A stretch of 64,000 bases of DNA from Oscillatoriophycideae cyanobacterium NC_groundwater_1537_Pr4_S-0.65um_50_18. Its GTDB lineage: Bacteria; Cyanobacteriota; Cyanobacteriia; Elainellales; Elainellaceae. The notes below the pieces were generated by a model. That model worked only from the letters and a program-made list of their open reading frames with translations, was not told where the DNA came from and searched no databases. Position numbers and translations under genes: made by a program. Where the stretch lies: the NCBI GenBank assembly GCA_016208305.1, contig JACQYI010000009.1:434001-498000 (forward strand), written 5' to 3'. Of this stretch, positions 31,067-40,790 are shown one piece after another (within the stretch, counting starts at the first letter, position 1; every line of letters starts with the position of its first letter).

Positions 31067-33003
31067 CTTTGCAGCTCTGCCTCTGTGAATTCATCTCGAA
31101 ACTGCGGATGGAAATAGTCGTAAATTTGCTGCGCCATTTTTGCCCCAATGCCCGGAACCTCAGCGATCTGCTTGGGTGACGCTTCTCGCAAATAGTCGAT
31201 CGAGCGGAAATGAGCCAAAAGCTGCTTCTGGCGATGGTGCCCCAAGCCGGGAATTTCCTCTAGGCGAGAACGTTTCATGCGATCGCTTCTCTGTTGCCGA
31301 TGAAAGCTGACCGCAAACCGATGCGCCTCATCCCGCAAGCGCCGTAGCAGCTGCACGCCTGGCTGCTCAGCCGTAGTGGCGATCGGCAAAGACTCACCCG
31401 GCAAAAAGATTTCCTCGCGCTGCTTGGCCAAACTCACCACCTTCACCTCCTCTAGCAGGTTCATCTCGCGCAGCGCTTCCACCACCGCCGAAAGCTGGCC
31501 TTTGCCGCCATCAATCATCACCAAGTCGGGAAAATCCTTATCGGGTTTGGGGGGTGGCACCGCCAATTTTCCGGTCTCAGCCGCTGCCTCTCGCGCATAC
31601 TTGCGGAACCGCCGCCGAATCACCTCTGCCATACTGGCAAAGTCGTCTGAATGTCCCGATCGCACAGTCGGATCTTTAATCTTGTAATGGCGATAGTGCT
31701 GCTTGGCAGGCAACCCGTCAATGAAGACCACCTGAGAGGCAACGGCATCAGAACCCTGAATATGCGAGATATCGTAGCCTTCGATCCGGTGCGGCAGATC
31801 GGGCAAATCCAGCGCCTCTGCCAAGTCCAGCATGGCCTGATTGTTGCGATCGGCAAACCGCTGCGTCCGCGCCAGCTCATATCCTGCATTGCGCTCCACC
31901 ATTTCGATCAAGTCGGCCTTACTCTGGCGCTGCGGCACAAATACATTCACCTTACGTCCGCGCCGCTCAGACAGAAACTCCGCCAGCATATCGCCCTCAG
32001 GTAGTTCGTGCTGCGTGTGAATCTCTGAAGGAATTTCTACCGATTCCACCGTAGAATAATGCTCTTCTAGCACCCGCTGCAAAATGGCTCCTGGCGTACC
32101 CGATTGGGCATCGGCCACAAATCCCAGCCGCCCCACCAGCCGCCCCGCACGAATCTGGAAAAGCTGAATGCAGGCATGCTGATCGTCAGCCATGAGGGCG
32201 ATCGCATCGCGCGAAACGGTGTCATCTGGCAGCGCTACCTTCTGCTCGGCTCCAAGGGATTGCAAACCGCGAATTTGATCCCGCAGTCGTGCCGCATATT
32301 CAAAGTTCAGCTCTTCAGAAGCTTTCTCCATCTGCTTCATCAGCAGGTCTTCCAGTTCCTTCGTTCGCCCCTGAAAGATCATGGCGATTTTGAGGATGAT
32401 CTTGCGGTAGTCTTCAGGAGTAATAAGCTGCTGACAGACCCCAGGGCAACGGCCAATATCGTAGTTCAGGCAGGGACGATCTTTAAACAAAGGTTGGGGT
32501 CGCTGTCGTAAGGGAAACAGCCGCTTCACCAGATGCAGGGTGCTGCGCAGCACATGTACATCCACATAGGGACCATAGTAGCGATCCTTGATTTTACCCG
32601 CTCGCCGCTTGCGCGTAATGAAAATACGGGGATACTCTTCACTCCAGGTAATGCAGAGATAAGGGTATTTTTTGTCATCCTTCAGCAGCACATTGAAGTG
32701 AGGCTGATGCTGCTTAATCAGGTTGGCCTCTAGCGCCAGCGCTTCAGCCTCAGTGTCGGTAACGATAAACTCAATTTCGGCCACCTGCATCACCATTAGG
32801 GCAATGCGGGGGTTGAGTTCATGCTTGTCGCGGAAATAGGAGCGCACCCGCGATCGCAGCTTTTTGGATTTCCCAATATAGAGAATGTGATCGGTGACAT
32901 CCCGCATGAAATACACCCCCGGCTCCGGCGGAATTTCTTTGAGCCGAGCTTCCAGGCGATCGGGATCTTTGACGAGGGGCTGAAGTTTGGAGGAGGCAGT
33001 CAT
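31030..33003 (-). CDS. uvrC: UvrABC system protein C (excinuclease subunit)
   Basis: A 657-residue UvrC with the standard order: GIY-YIG nuclease at residues 25-100 ([33 protein letters not shown]), the Cys-rich [14 protein letters not shown] near 180, the UVR motif near 205-240, the UvrC RNase H-like nuclease domain ([34 protein letters not shown]) and terminal helix-hairpin-helices ([34 protein letters not shown]). With UvrA and UvrB it makes both incisions in nucleotide excision repair. Length and motifs are normal. It converges with the exonuclease gene with a 37-base overlap. Confidence 0.97.
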   Translation of the reverse strand: MTASSKLQPLVKDPDRLEARLKEIPPEPGVYFMRDVTDHILYIGKSKKLRSRVRSYFRDKHELNPRIALMVMQVAEIEFIVTDTEAEALALEANLIKQHQPHFNVLLKDDKKYPYLCITWSEEYPRIFITRKRRAGKIKDRYYGPYVDVHVLRSTLHLVKRLFPLRQRPQPLFKDRPCLNYDIGRCPGVCQQLITPEDYRKIILKIAMIFQGRTKELEDLLMKQMEKASEELNFEYAARLRDQIRGLQSLGAEQKVALPDDTVSRDAIALMADDQHACIQLFQIRAGRLVGRLGFVADAQSGTPGAILQRVLEEHYSTVESVEIPSEIHTQHELPEGDMLAEFLSERRGRKVNVFVPQRQSKADLIEMVERNAGYELARTQRFADRNNQAMLDLAEALDLPDLPHRIEGYDISHIQGSDAVASQVVFIDGLPAKQHYRHYKIKDPTVRSGHSDDFASMAEVIRRRFRKYAREAAAETGKLAVPPPKPDKDFPDLVMIDGGKGQLSAVVEALREMNLLEEVKVVSLAKQREEIFLPGESLPIATTAEQPGVQLLRRLRDEAHRFAVSFHRQQRSDRMKRSRLEEIPGLGHHRQKQLLAHFRSIDYLREASPKQIAEVPGIGAKMAQQIYDYFHPQFRDEFTEAELQSQDIPAIEEPVT

Positions 33004-33267
33004 GGGGGTTAGGCTTGGCGATTTTAGCGGGGCGATCGGCGGCTAAAGGCCAGTCGGCGGCTTAAAGCCTGGGCTTGGGTTGGCTCTAATCCAGAATCCA
33101 AAATCTAAATTCGTCTCAATCATGGGCTGCCGGGGGTTTAGTACAGCAATACCTTTAGCATACTGTTTTCGGCGTTGTTAGGGGTTTCAAAGAGGTTGGG
33201 GTACAGCCGCTCATGACTCAGAAGAATTCATGCACAAAAACTCATCCCCCTATTAAGCAATGCCAAC

Positions 33268-33612
33268 TCACTCACAGGGACGAGCCGGAGCGATCGGGCT
33301 AAACCGCCGATAGTCTGCTAAATACTGCTCCAAAACAACAAATTTGGGGAGGTCAATGCTGTAGTAAACCCAGCGTCCTTCCTGACGAGAGCGCAGCAGT
33401 TCTGCTTCCTTCAGCACCTTGAGGTGAAACGACAGCTTAGATTGCGATATTCCCAGCGCTTCCGACAAGTCACAGACACAAAGCTCTTGGTTGCGCAACA
33501 AATCTAAGATCTGCAATCTCAGCGGTTCAGACAGCGCATGAAAGCAAGCCGCAATCACAGGAGACACCGCTGAGGAAGGGGTGGAGGGAGATCCAGAGGT
33601 CAGCTTTGCCAT
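33268..33612 (-). CDS. ArsR/SmtB-family metalloregulator-like repressor
   Basis: A 114-residue winged-helix protein: LRLQILDLLRNQELCVCDLS, EALGISQSKLSFHLKVLKEA, ELLRSRQEGRWVYYSID. The ELCVCDLS motif at the start of the recognition helix pair is the arsenic-type metal site of ArsR proteins (Cys-x-Cys). No arsenic gene is next to it; the neighbours are uvrC and a PRK paralogue, so its targets are elsewhere or unknown. The ATG at 33612 is used; the frame opens at TTG 33615. Confidence 0.88.
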   Translation of the reverse strand: MAKLTSGSPSTPSSAVSPVIAACFHALSEPLRLQILDLLRNQELCVCDLSEALGISQSKLSFHLKVLKEAELLRSRQEGRWVYYSIDLPKFVVLEQYLADYRRFSPIAPARPCE

Positions 33613-33925
33613 CAAGTTTTCTTTAATTAACTTTTGTTGAATTGTTCTCTGATTTTAGAAGTCAATTTCAGAAGATGTCGATAAGTACATCCAGCTTATT
33701 TTGAGTGCTTACAGCCTTATTATTTTAACGCAGCCTTTCATTCAGCCTTTCGACTCAGAGGATAGACAGGGCGAACCTTAAGACCCGACTCAGCTCTAAC
33801 CCGATACAAAACTTGACCTCTGTTAGCCAGTTTCTCATCTTCGGAGTGGTGCCAATTCGCCTTAAGATAAGAAAATTAAATCTTTCTATTGCTTCTCATC
33901 CGCTACGTCCGTCCAGGGAGGAATC
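33613..33925. other. Intergenic region between divergent arsR and PRK-like genes
   Basis: About 313 bases with the two promoters. The PRK-like gene has a clear GGGAGG ribosome site at 33917-33922. No convincing ArsR operator or RNA motif was seen. Confidence 0.4.
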
Positions 33926-34864
33926 ATGACCAATCGCCCTATTGTTCTTGGCATCGTTGGTGACAGCGCTGCTGGCAAAACCACGTTAACGAAAGGAATT
34001 GCTCAAGTCTTGGGCGAAGAAAATGTCACGGTGATCTGTACCGACGACTATCATCGGTACGATCGCCAACAGCGAGCAGAAATGGGAATTTCCGCGCTCC
34101 ATCCTGACTGCAACTATCTCGACATCATTCAGCAGCACTTGGGATTGTTGCGAAGCGGACAGTCGATTTTGAAGCCGATCTACAACCACACGTCCGGCAA
34201 TTTTGATCCACCCGAATATATCAAGCCTGGCAAGTTTGTCATTGTAGAAGGACTGTTGGGCTACTCAACCCGTGGCATGCGCGACAGCTATGATGTCCGG
34301 GTCTATCTGGCTCCTCCCGAAGACTTGCGTCACGCCTGGAAAATCAAGCGAGATACCCGCAAGCGGGGCTACACCGAAGCTCAGGTGATAGAACAAATCC
34401 GCAATCGCGAATCTGATTCGGATGAATATATCCGACCCCAGCGGCAGTGGGCAGATTTGGTCGTCAGCTTCTATCCGCCAAAAGATGGAACCTCTCCCCA
34501 AAACGATTTATTGCTAAACGTCAAGCTGGTGCTGCGTCCCACCATTCCCCATCCCGATCTCAGCGTCCTCAATCCCAACATGGATGAGAACGGAGCCGTG
34601 CGGCTGGTGCTCGATCGCGATATGGGCAAACCCGTCGATGTTTTAGAAATTGATGGCCATGCTACCGCAGAGCAGGTGCTTGCCGTAGAGCGAATGCTGT
34701 GTAATGAAGTTCCCTATTTGGGGCAGTTTTGCAGCCTTGAGGGCGATCCGAATATTGGCAAAATTGTGGGGACAACAGGCGAAACGCTGCAAAGCTATCC
34801 TCTGGCGCTGACCCAGCTTTTCATCACCTACCACATGCTGAAAGCCGCAAACGTTCAGGCTTAG
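33926..34864 (+). CDS. Phosphoribulokinase/uridine kinase-family protein, PRK paralogue
   Basis: A 312-residue P-loop kinase: GIVGDSAAGKTTLTKGIAQV (Walker A, residues 9-28), VICTDDYHRYDRQQRAE, DIIQQHLGLLRSGQSILKPI, YNHTSGNF, VIVEGLLGYSTRGMRDSYDV. Plant and cyanobacterial Calvin-cycle PRK has a regulatory Cys in the P-loop (GDSGCGKST); here Ala-Ala takes that place, so thioredoxin/CP12 control of the usual kind is not expected. Substrate and pathway are uncertain: it may be a second PRK-like enzyme beside the canonical prk elsewhere in the genome. A clear GGGAGG site precedes the ATG. A hairpin follows at 34912-34948. Confidence 0.88.
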   Translation: MTNRPIVLGIVGDSAAGKTTLTKGIAQVLGEENVTVICTDDYHRYDRQQRAEMGISALHPDCNYLDIIQQHLGLLRSGQSILKPIYNHTSGNFDPPEYIKPGKFVIVEGLLGYSTRGMRDSYDVRVYLAPPEDLRHAWKIKRDTRKRGYTEAQVIEQIRNRESDSDEYIRPQRQWADLVVSFYPPKDGTSPQNDLLLNVKLVLRPTIPHPDLSVLNPNMDENGAVRLVLDRDMGKPVDVLEIDGHATAEQVLAVERMLCNEVPYLGQFCSLEGDPNIGKIVGTTGETLQSYPLALTQLFITYHMLKAANVQA

Positions 34865-34911
34865 TGGCGCTATAGCCTCTGAGAGATTGTAGAGCTACGT
34901 TACTTTTAGGG

Positions 34912-34948
34912 CATTTTTGTGGGTGAGCGTAGCGCGCCTACAAAAATG
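34912..34948 (+). terminator. Hairpin terminator after the PRK-like gene
   Basis: CATTTTTGT (34912-34920) and ACAAAAATG (34940-34948) form a 9-base stem with a 19-base GC-rich loop (GGGTGAGCGTAGCGCGCCT) of the same kind as at 11921 and 63536. Confidence 0.65.
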
Positions 34949-35025
34949 TCAGCCATTCTCAGTATGAAAATTCAACGGGCACTGGGTGGGATGTATAGCG
35001 CTAACCCATCCATTCGGCAACTCGC

Positions 35026-35433
35026 TCACGCTTCAACCTTCCAATCCTCAACCTGCAACCCATCCACCCGTCCAAACTCTCGTGTGTTGTGAGTAACCAG
35101 GGTGAGATTATTTGCCAGAGCGATCGCGGCAATGAGCAAATCACAGGCACCGATCGGAGTTCCTGCACGAGCAAGGCGTGCCCGAATTTGACCACAAACA
35201 GTCGCAGCCTCATCGTTAAACGGAAGTGACGCAAAGCTTACCAAAAACTCCTGCTGCCGTTCCAACGTTCGAGTTGGGTTATTGCTCCGCATGGCACCAT
35301 AGAATAGCTCAGCTTTGACAATCGAACATACAGCCATCTCTTCAAGGGAGATAGAATGCAAGCGATCGCGCACTGGAGTCGAACGACCATTTAAATACAT
35401 TACACAAACATTCGTGTCGAGCAAGTAACGCAT
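35026..35433 (-). CDS. vapC: VapC-type PIN-domain ribonuclease toxin
   Basis: A 135-residue PIN protein: MRYLLDTNVCVMYLNGRSTP (first Asp of the active site), VCSIVKAELFYGAMRSN (Glu), GTPIGACDLLIAAIALANNL (Asp) and TLVTHNTREFGRV (Asn/Thr region). The four acidic residues of the Mg site are in place. VapC toxins cut tRNA or rRNA. It begins three bases after the antitoxin stop, as in vapBC operons. A remnant of a type I restriction methylase lies immediately upstream of the pair. Confidence 0.93.
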   Translation of the reverse strand: MRYLLDTNVCVMYLNGRSTPVRDRLHSISLEEMAVCSIVKAELFYGAMRSNNPTRTLERQQEFLVSFASLPFNDEAATVCGQIRARLARAGTPIGACDLLIAAIALANNLTLVTHNTREFGRVDGLQVEDWKVEA

Positions 35434-35436
35434 TCT

Positions 35437-35679
35437 TTAGTCAAACGCTCCGGCAAGGTCATCATCAAGGCTCTCTGAAATTCCACAATCATCGAGAACA
35501 ATGGGGTCATCGGCACAGACACCATAGAACTGCTCTAGCGATCGCCCAGTAACCGTTGACGATGAAACAAACTGATAAATAACCATCACTTCCACATCTC
35601 GTTCTATTATTCCGACAGGAATATCGAGATGGAGAATGCCATCTTGACCAACTCGCTGACGTACCTTAATACTTTCCAT
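35437..35679 (-). CDS. Antitoxin-like protein partnering the PIN toxin
   Basis: An 80-residue acidic protein, MESIKVRQRVGQDGILHLDI, PVGIIERDVEVMVIYQF, then an acidic C-terminal tail (LDDDLAGAFD). The N-terminal beta-rich part and acidic tail resemble cyanobacterial VapB-like antitoxins, where the tail neutralises the toxin. The ATG at 35679, with AGGTGG upstream, is preferred to GTG 35688. The three-base spacing from vapC indicates translational coupling. The antitoxin class cannot be named with certainty. Confidence 0.75.
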   Translation of the reverse strand: MESIKVRQRVGQDGILHLDIPVGIIERDVEVMVIYQFVSSSTVTGRSLEQFYGVCADDPIVLDDCGISESLDDDLAGAFD

Positions 35680-35696
35680 CGTCGCCACCTTCGTAC

Positions 35697-35873
35697 TTAC
35701 AAACTAATATCCTCACCCAATTCTTGCAAAATTCCCTGCAATTCGGCTATGGCCGCTTCCAGTTCACCGATCGCTTCCTGAGCAAGGATGGCAGGTTCAG
35801 GTAACACACCGTTCTCCTGTTCGCGTTCATCCTTCAGCCAGGAGATATCTAGATTGTCGCCTCGTTCTATAAT
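35697..35873 (-). pseudogene. C-terminal fragment of a type I restriction methylase (HsdM)
   Basis: A 58-codon frame on the minus strand reads IIERGDNLDISWLKDEREQE, then LPEPAILAQEAIGELEAAIA and ELQGILQELGEDISL, ending in TAA at 35697-35699. The GDNLDISWLKDE block and following helical region are a signature of the C-terminus of N6-adenine methylases of type I systems. An in-frame stop upstream at 35874-35876 and the absence of the catalytic NPPF/NPPY domain show it is a fragment. It lies directly upstream of the VapBC-like pair. Confidence 0.65.
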
Positions 35874-35991
35874 TCAGCCACGAGAAAACCGCTTAAAGCG
35901 TCCTTTCTCCCGCGCCTTCGCTTGTGCAGTAGCGCAGCTCTAACACTTGTGGCTGTGGCTAGAGACAAGGCGATCGCCCAAAAGCCTCAGT

Positions 35992-38397
35992 TCACGGACG
36001 TTGCAGGGTAGTCAATCGCTCAATGATTTCAGTTCGCTCTTGTAGCAGCGTCGTAATTTCTTGCCTCGCCTGAAGGAGTTGCGTCGCCAAAGACGATAGC
36101 AAATATTCAGCAAAGCGCTGGGCGACCTGAGGCGAGTCGGCCTGCATTTGCTGCATGGCCTCGATCGAGAGGCGATGCAGGGTGCTCGATCGCTGTGCCA
36201 GAGCAGTCTGAAGATAATTTGCCCGACTGTAAAACTCCCATCCCCCAATCCAGTCTCCTGCGTCAAAGATCTGGGGAGGTTGCCGCTGTTCTGGTTGATC
36301 TGGGGCGATCGCTGCCAGTTCCACCTGCCCCACCTCCAGAAAATAAAGGGCTTCAGGTCGATCGCCTTGGCAAAACAAAGGCTCTCCTGGTAAGAGCTGC
36401 ATTTCCTCTAAATAGCCCATGAAGCATTCCAGCGGGTCAGATTGAGGAAAGATCTGCATCAGGTGAACTGCCAGGGGCAAAGCCCGACTGCGACGGGTGA
36501 GGCGCTGTAAGTCCATTTCCAAAGACGTCGTGCGCTTTGAAGGCAGTCTTGGCTGAAAGTCGCCTTGGGCAAACATCTGAGTAAATTCATCCGTGTCATA
36601 AGACACATACCAATGACGCATATAAATTTGTTTCGGAATCATCAATAGCTCAACGGTCTGCTCTGCTACGACCTGAACCGAAGCGATCGCCCCTCGAATC
36701 ACCTCAACATCCCCAATTTGTACCCAGGGCAGTGCTGCTTGTCGCTCAGTTACGTTCATCAATCCTGCCTGAAGAGGAATATAGACAAACCCAGAGAGCA
36801 CGCCGCGCTCTATCAGCACCTCACCCGCTTTCACGGTGATCAGCCGAGTTTCTGCAAAAGCCACCTCCAGATCGATCGGATCAACCTTCTGGCCTGTCTT
36901 CACGACGTGATCTAAAAGATGCAGCTTTTCGGTGATGCCCCAGGGGGGCTGAGTTCCTCCTAAGTAGCGCTCTACCTGCTTCAGATCTACATTTTGTAGA
37001 GAGGTCACGGCTTTGATCCGGGGCGTCAATTCTGGATTGAGTTGACTCAACTCCTGGCAAATCAAGTCGGCAAAGGCTGGATTATCATCCACACCCTCTA
37101 CCAAAATCTGCATGTCCTGCTCTCGTTTGGTATATGTCTCACCCGGATCTAAAGCCTGTGCTGGCTCAGGCCGTCGAAAGCTAACAATCACATCTGCCTG
37201 AATATCCTGAATCACCACAGCCGCACTAAAAGCCGCCCAGCGCGTCGCTTCTGGCGTAGAAAATGTCCCCCGCGTGAAGGCAAGGCGCAAGTTTCCTTCC
37301 TGATCCAGATTGGAATTGGCCATATTTGCCTCACCTGCACTGATCGGATCTTTGCCTTCTAGCAGAAAAAGCCGATCGCGATCGCGACTCCGCAAGGCAT
37401 AGATAGCATTGGCCGTCTCCTGACAAACGAACACCTCATAGCCCGCAGAAGTGGTAAAAGAGGTGCCACGCTGGCGCAGCGCATCGGCACAGCGCAAAGC
37501 CCGGACGGTATCGATCACATCCAACGTCAAAAGCTGCACTGCTGGATCAGCCGCAGTCAGCCAGGAAAAAGCAGTTTGCTCGTAGCGATCGTAATAGCGA
37601 AGCAGATCGGGATTACGCCATCGATCGGCAGCGTCCGGATCACCAGAGGAGGCAGCCACAAACTCAGCCAGCGCTGCCTTGGCCTGCTCCAGTTTCTCAG
37701 ACCCACGATCGCCCTCTGCCGCACTTTGTCGCTGAGCCTGCTGTTGCGCCAGCTTTTTTTCAGCGATCGCCACCTGCTGCTGCTGATACAGATAGTGCAA
37801 CTCTGTCCCCACGCAGGTCTGCATCGTCTGTTGCAGCAGAGGAAGATTGTTTAAGCAAGCGATCGGCACCTTGGTTTTGCTATGCGCCATCGACAGCGCC
37901 AACATTTCTCGCAACACCCGCTGTGGTTCTTGTATGGCTCCTTGTGCTGCCAAATTAAGCAAGCGCCAAGCCACATTTCCAGCGTTGTTCTGCCACAGCA
38001 GATCAATCCAGGGATCAAACTCCGTCGTAAACATGAGCTGAGCCGCAAACTCAGGGTGCATGGCTCGCCCAAAGGCCGAAAAATTCTTCATGCCAATGTC
38101 ATGCAGGTAAGCCAGCAAAGCGCCATAGCCCAGCATAAACTCCAGCCGATTCGACGTTCTGCTGGGAATCAGCAAACCCTGAATTTGCTGAATCACCCGT
38201 GTTATCTTGCTGGCGATATCTCGACCATGCAGAATGCCGTGATCGGAAAACAGCGCTACATGCTTTAGCGGATTTTTGAGGAACGCTGGATCTCGAACGA
38301 CAGCTTCTAGCTTAGACTGCTCAGTCACCTGCCCATAGTAGGTTTGCTCAATATAGGTCGTAAACGCTTCGGGCAGCTTGATGTCAGTCATCGTCAT
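35992..38397 (-). CDS. HD-domain protein with two cNMP-binding-like domains
   Basis: An 801-residue protein. The N-terminal HD-type phosphohydrolase domain (residues 40-180) has FSDHGILHGRDIASKI, LLAYLHDIGMKNFSAFGRAM and a later LALSMAHSKTKVP, giving the usual His/His-Asp/His metal set. A degenerate cNMP-binding-like domain lies near residues 500-600 and a second at 655-790 (GEPLFCQGDRPEALYFLEVG). The second is the same type as the C-terminal domains of the two SulP genes upstream, but lacks the GE...R phosphate clasp (IGGWEFYSRANYLQTAL). A GTG at 38478 allows a longer start. It follows the second SulP gene by 94 bases or 13 bases depending on start, so co-transcription is likely. Confidence 0.7.
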   Translation of the reverse strand: MTMTDIKLPEAFTTYIEQTYYGQVTEQSKLEAVVRDPAFLKNPLKHVALFSDHGILHGRDIASKITRVIQQIQGLLIPSRTSNRLEFMLGYGALLAYLHDIGMKNFSAFGRAMHPEFAAQLMFTTEFDPWIDLLWQNNAGNVAWRLLNLAAQGAIQEPQRVLREMLALSMAHSKTKVPIACLNNLPLLQQTMQTCVGTELHYLYQQQQVAIAEKKLAQQQAQRQSAAEGDRGSEKLEQAKAALAEFVAASSGDPDAADRWRNPDLLRYYDRYEQTAFSWLTAADPAVQLLTLDVIDTVRALRCADALRQRGTSFTTSAGYEVFVCQETANAIYALRSRDRDRLFLLEGKDPISAGEANMANSNLDQEGNLRLAFTRGTFSTPEATRWAAFSAAVVIQDIQADVIVSFRRPEPAQALDPGETYTKREQDMQILVEGVDDNPAFADLICQELSQLNPELTPRIKAVTSLQNVDLKQVERYLGGTQPPWGITEKLHLLDHVVKTGQKVDPIDLEVAFAETRLITVKAGEVLIERGVLSGFVYIPLQAGLMNVTERQAALPWVQIGDVEVIRGAIASVQVVAEQTVELLMIPKQIYMRHWYVSYDTDEFTQMFAQGDFQPRLPSKRTTSLEMDLQRLTRRSRALPLAVHLMQIFPQSDPLECFMGYLEEMQLLPGEPLFCQGDRPEALYFLEVGQVELAAIAPDQPEQRQPPQIFDAGDWIGGWEFYSRANYLQTALAQRSSTLHRLSIEAMQQMQADSPQVAQRFAEYLLSSLATQLLQARQEITTLLQERTEIIERLTTLQRP

Positions 38398-38491
38398 TGA
38401 AGTCTCCAGCAACGTTGAACGCAGTTGAGCGGAGGATTGGAGATTAATATAGCCTGAAAGATGGTTTGAAGCGGACACACCTGACTTGAGC

Positions 38492-40768
38492 CTACTTGAG
38501 AAGAATTTCGATTTCTGTTTGGGCTTGCACCAGTCGTTCGGAGAAGAGTCGATTCATAAATTCATTAAACTGACCCGCCAACAGCGGATGCTCTTGCTGC
38601 ATTTTTTGAAGTGCGGCAGCCGAGAGCCGATAGAGCGTGCTGGGCTGATTGGCGATCGCTGAAACTCGGTGGAGACAGCGCGCATAAAAGTCCGTTTCTC
38701 CCACTAGCGTTCCTGCGCCCAATGTCTCAAAGTGCTGCGGCTCAGGCTGGTTTTCAACCGTCCGTTGGGTACTCACCTCTCCATATTCCACAAAGTAAAG
38801 CCCATCGGACTGTTCCGATTGCCGAAATAAATATTCCCCTGCTTCCAGGTTAATCTCTTCCAGATATTCCAGAAAGGCCGGAATTGCGTCCTGGCTTTTT
38901 TGGAAAAACACCTCCAATTGCAGCGCCAAAGGCAGCGTGCGACGGCGACGAAACTGGCTGTTTTCAAGAATCTGGCTTTCGCACCAGGCAATACCCTCAT
39001 CGAGCGTAGGAAACACCTGACAGTAGGGTTCTGACAGTAGCCCCTCTCGCTGAAACTGCGCCAAAATTGCAGGCGATAAGCTGGTGAAAACTAGGGTAAG
39101 CGATCGCTGCTGTGCCAAGGGCTTGAGCTTCAAGAAGCTGAGCATAGCTGACGAATCCAGACCGCTCACCAAGCGAAAGTCCAGTACCAGAAAGCGGATG
39201 TCTGTCTCTCGATCGCCTTCTGCATGGCTTTCTGCATCACGAGCGGCATTACTCTCTGGCTCAGGCGTTGGAGCATGACCCTGAAGACACAGCTCTCGAA
39301 TTTGCTTCAGCAACGTGTGAGCCGTGCCAAAAAAGATAAATCCCTGGAGCTGCAAGATTTGAATCTGGCTGCCTTCTTGACGCAGCAGGCGCTCCTGATT
39401 GGGCGATCGCCGGACTCGACTGCTGTAGCTGCTGCCCGCCAAGGCATAGCGCGCTACATTAATCTGGCTGTACTTTAGAACGAATAGGGCGATCGCCACC
39501 ACCAGGCCAACGACCACCCCTTCCATAAAGCCGATTAGGGTGACAACTGCCGTAATCAGCAGCATAACGGCATAGTCAATCCGCGACAGCTTAAACCAAC
39601 CGTCATACACCCAGGACACAATTAAGGGAATGCCAATGAATAACAGCGCTCCACCCGCAACAAATCGCGGAAAGTACGACAGGAGCGACAGCCCTGCCAG
39701 CAGCACAACCAGATAAAACCCAGAAACCACCACGCTTGTCAATCGGCTCTTGCCGCCGATCTGACGCGCCAAGATGGTTGCGCCGATCGTGTGACTGCCC
39801 ACGATACCGCCCAGTAGACCCGAAAGGATATTGGCCACTCCGGCAGCTTTCAATTCTTGATTAAGATCGAGATCTTCTGCCATGACCAGCTCAAGACCGC
39901 TGGATACCAACAAAATGGAGAGCGCTGTAATCAGCATTAGGGCAAACATGCCCGGAAGCTGAGTCAAAATCAGCGGCCAGTTCACCTGGGTCAAGTTCAG
40001 CAGGCTGACGGGCTTCCAGAGCTGACCCGTCGGAAACGGCCCCAGCAGCCACCGCTGATCAAAAGCCGTCGCCATTGAGGTCTGGGTCAAAGACAGCACC
40101 AGGTAAAACAAGCCTGTGACGCTGACAAAGCTCAGGGGAATCAGCAAAATATGCTTGTAGCGATGGGTCAGCGCCAGCAAGGCAAACGCAAACGCAGCAC
40201 CCGGTATCCATTTCAGCAAGAGCTGCGGCTGAAACAGCTGCGGCAGTTGCGCTACTGTGCCCACATCTGCCATCACTTGCAGTCCGCCTAGCGACAGCAG
40301 ACAGCCCAGCCCTGCGAGAAATCCTCCTACGACCGGGTAGGGCAAAAATCGAATCAATTCACCCAACTTCAATTGCCCCACCACCAGCAGAAAAACGCCC
40401 ACGAGGAGAGAGGTAAGAGCGATCGCCCCAATGATGGTCAAAATCACTTCCTCAGCCGATGCCGAACTGGGAATCTGGCGCGCCACCGCACTCAAAATCA
40501 CCGCGAGGGTTGCCATTTCTTCGGCAACCGGAAAGGCAATAATTCCGGTAAACGAACTCCTCAGCGCAATCACCAATCCCACAATGGCCGAGCTGAATAG
40601 ATTAATGCCAATTCCGGTTGCCACATAGGATTCCAGGCTGCCAGAAAAAACAAAGGCCGCCATAGGAATAATGTCAGTCAGGGTGGCAATCAACCCTGCG
40701 ACCAAGCCTGCCGTAATCCCCGTCAAGAATTTATCTTTCTGCACCTTGCCCTGAAACCCAGATGCCAT
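38492..40768 (-). CDS. SulP-family transporter with STAS and cNMP-binding domains (copy 2)
   Basis: A 758-residue protein. Residues 10-430 form a SulP (SLC26-like) membrane domain (FLPYPVVGGFLAGLGCLLSL is the family's FIPYPV motif). Residues 433-590 are a STAS domain with VSGLDSSAMLSFLKL, keeping the DSS phospho-site of SpoIIAA-type switch proteins. Residues 630-755 are a cNMP-binding domain that keeps VGETDFYARCLHRVSAI, close to the canonical GE...R-x-x-A clasp. A good GAGAGG site precedes the ATG at 40768. The transported anion is unknown: the first helices lack the classic sulfate/bicarbonate signature. It is followed by the HD/cNMP gene. Confidence 0.85.
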   Translation of the reverse strand: MASGFQGKVQKDKFLTGITAGLVAGLIATLTDIIPMAAFVFSGSLESYVATGIGINLFSSAIVGLVIALRSSFTGIIAFPVAEEMATLAVILSAVARQIPSSASAEEVILTIIGAIALTSLLVGVFLLVVGQLKLGELIRFLPYPVVGGFLAGLGCLLSLGGLQVMADVGTVAQLPQLFQPQLLLKWIPGAAFAFALLALTHRYKHILLIPLSFVSVTGLFYLVLSLTQTSMATAFDQRWLLGPFPTGQLWKPVSLLNLTQVNWPLILTQLPGMFALMLITALSILLVSSGLELVMAEDLDLNQELKAAGVANILSGLLGGIVGSHTIGATILARQIGGKSRLTSVVVSGFYLVVLLAGLSLLSYFPRFVAGGALLFIGIPLIVSWVYDGWFKLSRIDYAVMLLITAVVTLIGFMEGVVVGLVVAIALFVLKYSQINVARYALAGSSYSSRVRRSPNQERLLRQEGSQIQILQLQGFIFFGTAHTLLKQIRELCLQGHAPTPEPESNAARDAESHAEGDRETDIRFLVLDFRLVSGLDSSAMLSFLKLKPLAQQRSLTLVFTSLSPAILAQFQREGLLSEPYCQVFPTLDEGIAWCESQILENSQFRRRRTLPLALQLEVFFQKSQDAIPAFLEYLEEINLEAGEYLFRQSEQSDGLYFVEYGEVSTQRTVENQPEPQHFETLGAGTLVGETDFYARCLHRVSAIANQPSTLYRLSAAALQKMQQEHPLLAGQFNEFMNRLFSERLVQAQTEIEILLK

Positions 40769-40790
40769 CGCATTTCCTCTCGTAAAAAAA

